A stretch of DNA of 42,500 nucleotides from Chromera velia (lineage: Eukaryota > Sar > Chromeraceae), in assembly GCA_018398765.1 (NCBI GenBank), contig JAHBMJ010005810.1, forward strand, positions 1 to 42,500, given 5' to 3'. Position numbers and translations under genes: made by a program. Positions 36,485 through 42,500 of this stretch are shown one piece after another. The notes under the pieces are model-generated. The model was not told where the DNA came from. It did no database searches and saw nothing but the letters and a program-made list of their open reading frames with translations. How positions within the stretch are numbered: position 1 is the first letter of the stretch; each line of letters starts with the position of its first letter.

Positions 36485-36561
36485 AACATACAAACAGACA
36501 AACAAACAGACAAACAGACAAACAGACAAACAGACAAACAGACAAACAGACAGACAGACAA

Positions 36562-36592
<31 letters not shown>

Positions 36593-37998
36593 CTTCCATG
36601 AGAAAACATTCTCTTCCATTGGGTGATCCAGCCTGCGTGCGTCAATATCTATGGGAGACTGCTAGCTCCTATTCCCGCCCTGATTTTGTGCTGATCACGA
36701 GAAGAGCTCAGAGGCATGAAGGGCGCGACCGCTTTGCGCTTCTGTTGCTTTCTTTCTGTGTACATGATACGCACGGTGAATGCTTGTGTGTGTGTGTGTG
36801 TGTGTGTGGCCGCTCAATCAGTCAGGGAGTCGATCCGACACTGTGTGCTACGCTTTTCCCCTCTATGTCATTTTGTTCCTGCATACACGCACCTGCCCAA
36901 AAGAAAGACGAGCTGCTTCAGATGGTCCTTTCTCTGTTCTTGCACCTCCTCCTTCAAAGTCCCTATTTCGTTCGCCTGGAGCTCACACGTGTTTGTCTCC
37001 TCCTTTAACAGATCCAGAAGTTTTAGATGAGAACGAAACCATACAGGCGCCTGGCCCTGTCTTTGCATGTTGAACTCAATTGAGGCTTCCATACGATCTT
37101 TGTTGATCTTGTCTGCCTGTAAGGGGTCCTTTTTGAGAGACCTCGCGTGGGAAGGGGACGAAATCAGGTCCACTACTGACAACTTCCGGATGCCAATGGC
37201 GTCAGGGGCTCCGGCACCTGTCGGATTGGAACCCTTTCCCCCTGCTTGACCATTTCGGGAGGAAGCGATCGGAAGGCTGAGCTGGGTCGGTTTGGCCGAT
37301 GTTGAGGAGGCTAATGCCTGAAGCTCTCCCCCTTTTTCGGGGGAAGGGGAACGAGAACGAAAGTCCTTCATGTCTCTGATGCCCTCCCCTGCCAGTAACT
37401 TATCTCGGGCCTTATCAAAGTTTGCAATTCTCTCTGGCACTGGGGCATACCCTCCGATTGCGGGATTGCTGGAGTCAAATTGTGAAGGTCCGCCTCTGTA
37501 GTCTGTAATGTGGAAAGGGTAATGGTTGACTGCCATTTCGTTAATCATTCTCGAGTGCTCTTCTCTCAAGTCGAGAGTAAACTTTGTGAGAGGATCACGG
37601 ATGACCTCAAACATTTCGACAAACATCTTCTTACTCTCTGCCCATGAGAGTGTTCCTCTCAAGAGTGCGGACTGCTGTTTGTTGAACAGGTTGGTCACCT
37701 CTGTCATGAAGGAACGTGAAAAGACGTCAAAGCACCGCATGTGGTTGTCCACAAGATAGCGTTTGAAGAGCATCGTGTCCTCGCTGCTACCTGTGACTGC
37801 GTTGACCATGGACAGTTGAAAATTGATGGCATCATTGTGACTGGCTGTAGTGGGTGCTGCTGCATTGGAGGGTTTGTGAAGAAGGGCGTTGCCTGGCCCT
37901 GTCTGGCTCTTTGCATTTCGAAATCGAAGGGATAGGTCCAGGGAGGGGGCCTGGGGCTTCTCTGCCCCGGCAGCCTCTCTTTGAGAACCATTCGTCAT
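23012..37998 (-). CDS. giant coiled-coil / disordered scaffold-like protein (16 exons, 3239 aa)
   Basis: Exons in transcription order: 37998-36893, 36129-35889, 35519-35488, 35142-35067, 34787-34443, 34280-34064, 33729-33687, 33335-33048, 32790-32711, 32307-32195, 31810-31701, 31334-31154, 30658-30589, 30377-30144, 29972-29914, 29536-23012. Every junction is in phase and the sum is a multiple of three. Residues 1-340 are a largely helical region with no family recognised. About 340-740 has coiled-coil segments (LKLLDLLKEETNTCE, ELARLKDLLDHLKREL, RIWELEQMLKAKEAEAEQ). About 810-1065 has further helical patches (KLKKLDVLGRLMKSNLFRI, DHFLDQLHQISIFRRF). The last exon encodes 2174 residues rich in S, P, G and Q, with a poly-Gln run at about residue 2211, a helical segment near 2500-2570 (EIARKVRQARLRKDAAAL) and an Arg/Lys run near 2615-2640 that could be a nuclear localisation or RNA-binding patch. 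Several QTD/TQT-type motifs occur. A scaffold role, for example at cytoskeleton or centrosome, is inference. The ATG at 37998 is the first in frame. Confidence 0.8.
26072..26104 (-). repeat. (CAG)n trinucleotide run encoding poly-Gln
   Basis: In-frame run of CAG (CTG on plus) in the last exon of the giant gene, giving about ten glutamines followed by more Gln-rich sequence. Confidence 0.9.
29537..29913 (-). repeat. intron 15 of the giant gene with donor-side (GTCA)n and acceptor-side (CTTC)n
   Basis: In transcribed orientation the donor is GTCAGT and continues directly into GTCAGTCAGTCAGT (29878-29913). The 3' half is (CTTC)n/(CT)n (about 29625-29745), then a TGTTGCAG acceptor. Several open frames run through this intron because it lacks stops. 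Confidence 0.8.
30659..31153 (-). repeat. intron 12 of the giant gene with (GAGT)n array
   Basis: Donor GTCAGTCAGT at 31153. Near the acceptor is an approximately 160 bp (GTGA)n array (30668-30825 on plus as CTCA), ending in a GATTGCAG acceptor. The array offers many GTGAGT-like decoy donors in the transcript. Confidence 0.75.
33336..33686 (-). repeat. intron 7 of the giant gene with (TG)n/(TGTCTC)n
   Basis: On plus, (CA)n at about 33527-33604 and GAGACA hexamers at about 33605-33676; the repeat starts within about ten bases of the GTCAGC donor. Confidence 0.75.
34788..35066 (-). repeat. intron 4 of the giant gene with (GAGT)n directly after the donor
   Basis: The transcript reads GTCAGTGGGTGTGAGTGAGTG from the first intron base; the repeat spans 34981-35056 on plus. 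Confidence 0.8.
36130..36892 (-). repeat. intron 1 of the giant gene with (TGTC)n, about 370 bp
   Basis: (GACA)n/(AACA)n on plus at about 36226-36594, giving a pyrimidine-biased CTGT array in the transcript before the TTTCCAG acceptor at 36130. A (GT)n run lies at about 36783-36809. Confidence 0.8.
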
Positions 37999-39066
37999 CC
38001 TGAGGAGTGAAGAGGCCGAGTGGTTGGTCGCTCGACCTCTGTATTCACTCTAATACCTGTTTCTTCCGTTGGTTGGTTGTTGGGTTTGTTTTGTGATGTC
38101 CTCAACCTCCTTCTCCTCTTGGGACCTAAAAAAATGAATGGAAGAAGGAAAAAAGGGGCCGAGGAGATAAGTGCTCTGGCAGGCACCGGTTACAACTTTA
38201 GATCTGCCTGTACGTTGAAAGGCACCACGACGCTCTGTGTGGCTTTTTGTCTCTCACTGCCGATCGACCCATCTTTCAATCTCTGCACTTTGGTGGTATG
38301 CAAACGTGCGTGTGCGTAGTTGCTTCTGTGGTCATGCATGTAAAGGCGTGAGCTCGATCAGTCATGCAGAAATTGGACAGTGGAACTAGACACAATCGCT
38401 GTTCTCATCTTTTGTCTGTATGACGAGGTCGCACAAGGATTTTATTAATATTAATATAGTTTAATACATGCACAATTAATTGAACAATCGATCTGACCGA
38501 TACAGAAAGAAAAAGTCGTCTGTATCGCAATTTAATTAAGTAATCAATAAAAAAAAAAATTAAGTTCGGAACATATATTTCGGATTAAAGAAAAAAAATC
38601 ACACATTTACATATATATAATATATATATATATATATATACTGGCGTGACTGTTTGGTGTGACGTTCAGAAAGTGGGGAGAAAGACCCCTACTGCTCAAG
38701 GCGGACATTGCAGCTACGTAGGGAAGAAGAACAGACAAAACGTGTGCAGCAGCAAGTTCAAGCCAAACAGAGCAGAGCCCTGCACCCAACGACTGATCAA
38801 GACGCTGGATTCAGACATACAGACTGACTCCTGCGTGTCAGACTGACAAACTGACTGACCGTCAGAGCGACTGACCCACACCCAAAGGCAGCTACGAGTC
38901 ACCAACTGTCACACCATCGACGCGTTTCAGCTCCCAACTACAGATCACAAATCGCTGTAGCAACAGCCACTGCACGAGTACGGCTGCAGATTGAGAATCC
39001 AATCACAACTCTGGTCCCTCACTTGTTTGCTACTCCATCCCTCCATCCCTTCCTTGCCAGCCGAAG
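37999..39066. promoter_or_regulatory. divergent intergenic / bidirectional promoter region
   Basis: Separates the ATGs of the minus-strand giant gene (37998) and the plus-strand gene (39067). Contains an AT-rich block at 38430-38640 with a (TA)n run at about 38614-38640, and short CTGAC-rich DNA at about 38815-38875. No coding feature seen. Promoter function is inferred from position. Confidence 0.45.
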
Positions 39067-39391
39067 ATGCTGACTGCATACAGATCTCTGAAGGAGACCT
39101 TCGACCAGAAACAGCCTGCCGGTCAGTTGCGCACTGTTGATGCAAGCAGCGTGTCAGTAGAGCATTGCAATCGAGTGGTGAGTGACGTGCAGTCGGACAC
39201 TGACCAGTCGTGCATGCTTGCTCGTGGGTAAGTCATGAGTCCATCAGCCTTCCATTTTCTGTGTCTCAATCTGTGTGCTTCAGTGTGCCTTTTTAGGGCC
39301 ACGAACAGCCTATCTTCCCGTCTACCCCCCATCCTGACTCCTTCCATGTATGCCTTCTTGCCTTCCTGCCTGCCTGTCTGTTTGTCTGTTC

Positions 39392-39423
<32 letters not shown>

Positions 39424-39547
39424 TTCTGTCTGTCTGTCTGTCTGTCTGTCTTTCTGTCTGACTGTCTGTCTGTCTTTCTGTCTGTCTGTCTGTCTGTCTG
39501 TCCGTCCGTCCGTCCGTCCGTCCGTCTGTCTGTCTGTCTGTCTGTGC

Positions 39548-39605
<58 letters not shown>

Positions 39606-42309
39606 TCGTTTGTCTGTCTGTCTGTCTGTCTGCCCGTCTGCCCACTGAGAGAGCGCGCCAAAAGAAGAAAGAAAAACAGGGGAAAACGAAGAAAGAGAAA
39701 AAGGGAAAGAAAAGACGATATCGTCTTTCTCTCTGGCTGCCTGTGCGTCTGTGTACCTGATTGTCTGTCTGCCCACATGTCTGCTTGTCTGTCTACCTCC
39801 CTGCCCACCTGCCTATCTCCCAGTCCGTTACTCGGTCAGGTGGAAAGTTTGGTCGTGTCTCTGAGAACCTCTTTTGTTCTAAGTCGTGTACTCTTGTATG
39901 AGCTACGTGTGATCAAAAAGCACATTTGCGGGGCAATCTAGAAACACTGAGAGACCCCACAGGCATCGCATAGGACGTGCATTCATGTGATGGTATGCAT
40001 TCATTTCTGCAGGCAAGAACACGGAGGTGAATAGAGATGAGGACGGCAGGCCTCTCCACATGTGGAACATCTTATCACACACACAGTATCCCCACACGTT
40101 CACCAAGCAGAAAGACTGGACACAGCCAAACAGATACTCGCCCTTCGTTTCGGAGGAGGACAGAGGGAAGGAAAAGTCGAGGTTGCCTCCTGCAGGTCTG
40201 TGTGTTTCATCTTTCAACGAACGAACAAGCGAGGAACAAGCTGAATTAAGCTGACTCATTCATGTATAATATCTTGCACACACGGTGCTTCGGGTCGATT
40301 ATAAATACAAACCGCCCACGCATTATTGCATTGCGAAGCAGACAGTGAAAAAATAAATGGGGGAACGTGACTGAAGGGGCTGGGTGGTCTGGACATCGAA
40401 AGAGACTCCAAGCGTTTTCTGGGCAACAAGGGGCTTCCTCCAAGCGTTGAAAAACGTTCCCTTGTAGGCTTCATGCTCCTTTTTTCTTTTCTCATAAAAC
40501 ATGCAGGCAAGGCCACAGCATACCAGCCAGCAGGCCAACTCCCCCCCGATTTTCCCACGGGGACCCTCAGACCGTCGTTCGACAACTACGCGCCGAAGGG
40601 AGCTCTGGCAGGGGGAACGGTGGCGACGTCCTTGCGGCACTCTCAAAAGCAAAGGGAGATACAGGAGGAGGCGGACAGAATGGCAGAGTTACAAAGGAGA
40701 AAAGCAGCAGGTGGGACATGAGAAAGCTCATGTGATAACGAAAAGAAGCGATCGAGAAGAATGCATGGTCTTCTTGCGGGCCTTGTAAAGCGTCCGATTT
40801 TCTGTTGCAAGCCCTGTCCTTCGGAGCTCCCTCACGTTACCTTCTATTTGGATGTCTTTAGTCGAGGACGGACTGTCGTCAGTTCTGTTTGTGACACGTT
40901 CTTTCCTGTTGTGTCCCACGTCTCTGATTGATTAATCACACAGCATCCGCATTGCTTGTATGCCTGTGCGTATGTGTGCATGTTGTGCAGGGTCCCCCCT
41001 GCAACGTCCCCGCAACAGCCGTGGGGACATCATTGGGGTACATGACTCTCTGGACTTCACCCGGCTCTACAGGAACAGAATGGAGGGGGGAGCGGGGGCA
41101 GACGCAGGAAGCTTGACTTCCAGGCCTGCAGGTGTGTTATGCGTGCTCTCTTTTGGGGGTCTTCTTGGGTGTGCAGGTGTCATGACCAGAGACAGGAAAG
41201 AAGAAGAGAGAAGAAACGGATCGGTATCCATGTCCTCGCCTGGTTCTGTTTGTGGCATCCAGCCGGGGTCTCATGAGCACCCAAAAGGTTGGACGGGGAC
41301 GGATGACTCAGATCCTGGACTGCTCATTTGATAAACAATCACACATCTGGCTGAAGGATTGGCTGAATTGCAAAAATGCTGAAGCATGAAGAAACAGACA
41401 GACGAAACACTGAATGAGTGATTTGATGGATGCATGCAGGTCTGCCTCAACACAACCCGTCTGTTTATCCACGCCCAGAATTCGACACACTGCCCCCTAC
41501 GGCAACGATGGTGGGTCTTCTATCCCTTGTCGCCCCCTTCTTTTAAAATACACACTAGGATGACAGTCCTCGTCTTTCCGCTGCTTCTCTGCGTCATGAA
41601 GTCCATCTTGCCTCCTTTACTTCCTTTCCGTTAGGTTTTTTCCTTTTCCACGCTGGACACGAACATGGATGGAAGAGACGTTCTGAGTGTATCCGTGGTG
41701 CATGCATGGATAAATGTTTCTGTATTTGTGTACTTTCCTTCCTTGTCCAGGTCGGATACGGGTATGGAATGGACTTTAAGAGGGCGAAGGAGAGAGAGGG
41801 CAGAAGGCAGTCGGAGGTCTACAGGGAGGACATGAGGAAACCGCCCGCAGGTACGCTGGGGCGGGCGGGAGAAGAGAGGCGAGAAGAGGAGAAGAGAAGA
41901 GAATAGGATCAGGGGGATGAGTGAAGAAGCTGTCGTCAAAAGAAAGGCTCCACGTGCCCTTTCTGAAGAGGAAGAAAGTGTTTCTTTGCTTTGTATCCCT
42001 TTCTTCTTCCTTCTGTCCCTTCTCTTTTGTTCAACTACTTCTCAGACTTGCTTCTCTCCAACAACAAAAACGATATGTAGCAAGGAGTGGACCAAGAAAC
42101 GGCTGCCTCGCTACCTTTCATGATGTGTCACAATGCTGGAGTTAATCTTTCCTTTCACTCATCGTTCCATCCATCCATCCATCCATCCATGTATGTGACT
42201 GTCCATAAATTACACATTGCTGCATGCAGGAGTGACCTTCAAGGACAAAAAGAACTACGACATCGTGACCAACAACAAATTGTGGACAACGCCGGCGACC
42301 TCCATGCAG
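39067..42309 (+). CDS. unrecognised protein, seven exons, 3' end beyond the window
   Basis: Exons 39067-39121, 40013-40195, 40507-40710, 40991-41131, 41440-41510, 41751-41850, 42230-42309; all junctions in phase (278 codons so far). It begins MLTAYRSLKETFDQKQ. Polar, Pro/Gly/Tyr/Asn-rich sequence follows, with short motifs such as DGRPLHMWNIL, QPNRYSPFVS, RPSFDNYAPKG, HDSLDFTRLY, YGYGMDFKRAKE and DKKNYDIVTNNKLWTT, and one helical patch (KQREIQEEADRMAELQRRK) around residue 128. No signal peptide or membrane segment. The texture (short Tyr/Pro motifs joined by charged helices) is like cytoskeleton-associated proteins, but I recognise no family. Five introns split a Gly codon after Pro-Ala or Ala-Ala. 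If the last donor (42310, GTGGGG) is not used, the frame stays open to the window end. Confidence 0.72.
39122..40012 (+). repeat. intron 1 of the 39-42 kb gene with (TGTC)n, about 270 bp
   Basis: GTCAGT donor at 39122; (TGTC)n with TTTC and CCGT variants at about 39368-39640; acceptor TTTCTGCAG ending at 40012. The open frames of Cys-Leu-Ser-Val are repeat artefacts. Confidence 0.8.
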
Positions 42310-42500
42310 GTGGGGGCCCTGAGAATTAAAAGAATCCATGAGGAAAGAGGAGCAGAACAGAAAAAAAAAATTGCATCAAGAGGAGGCGAGAAGGGGGCCC
42401 TTTTATCTGTTCCGGATGTCCTTCACAGTTCTGTGCGAGTCTATGTCTTGAGTTTGCGAACGAACGAACGAGCCGACCGAGCAGATATTCGCTCTTCTCG
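42310..42500 (+). other. probable intron 7 of the 39-42 kb gene, cut by the window edge
   Basis: Follows the ATGCAG|GTGGGG donor. It contains a poly-A run and GAAC repeats. The exon frame reads through without a stop, so read-through coding cannot be excluded. Confidence 0.4.

Noticed and set aside
36226-36594. Repeat array that might be taken for a CRISPR or a satellite-coded protein
   Set aside because: It is a continuous tetranucleotide microsatellite without unique spacers; the Cys-Leu-Ser-Val and Asp-Arg-Gln-Thr ORFs are artefacts. The same applies to 39368-39640, 17363-17450 and 17708-18010.
39226-39233. Strong-looking GTAAGT donor that would extend exon 1 of the 39-42 kb gene
   Set aside because: Using it puts exon 2 into a frame with an early stop. 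The GTCAGT donor at 39122 keeps phase.

Overview
The window looks like nuclear DNA of an intron-rich unicellular eukaryote. Genes carry many short introns, proteins have long low-complexity stretches, and introns and gene-free DNA are full of di- and tetranucleotide repeats. Nothing is operon-like and no convincing tRNA or rRNA gene was seen. The style (ALKBH8- and PHAX-type proteins, large disordered proteins, coding DNA richer in GC than the AT-rich spacers) suggests an alveolate alga such as a chromerid. That placement is inference; no marker gene here proves it.

I rebuilt exon chains by joining exons whose splice phases agree. Left to right: (1) plus strand 2011-6485, a 5-exon, 1054-residue protein joining ankyrin repeats to a PHAX-type RNA-binding domain and an RG-rich tail; (2) 6486-11255, about 4.8 kb with no gene I can support; (3) plus strand 11256-15630, a 3-exon, 1016-residue ALKBH8-like protein (RRM, then AlkB-type oxygenase) in which the usual C-terminal methyltransferase is replaced by two SET-like domains; (4) AT-rich spacer with a foldback (MITE-like) element at about 16075-16438; (5) minus strand about 17.1-19.9 kb, a tandem array of duplicated cysteine-rich exons separated by very large microsatellites; (6) 19.9-23.0 kb, mostly spacer; (7) minus strand 37998-23012, a 16-exon gene for a 3239-residue coiled-coil and disordered scaffold-like protein; (8) a 1.07 kb divergent promoter region; (9) plus strand 39067 to beyond 42309, the first seven exons of an unrecognised protein.

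The total coding lengths of the three complete gene models are exact multiples of three, which supports the exon chains. The genes do not form an obvious pathway. Two are RNA-related (PHAX-like snRNA/RNA adaptor, ALKBH8-like tRNA wobble-uridine modification), one is a probable cytoskeletal scaffold, one encodes a probable extracellular or luminal Cys-rich protein, and one is unknown.

The most striking points are the ALKBH8-SET-SET fusion with an HxE iron-ligand variant, the ankyrin-PHAX fusion, the duplicated Cys-rich exon array, and an unusual splice-donor preference (GTCAG at about half of 29 inferred introns, none GTAAG) with matching tetranucleotide repeats beginning at or just after several donors.
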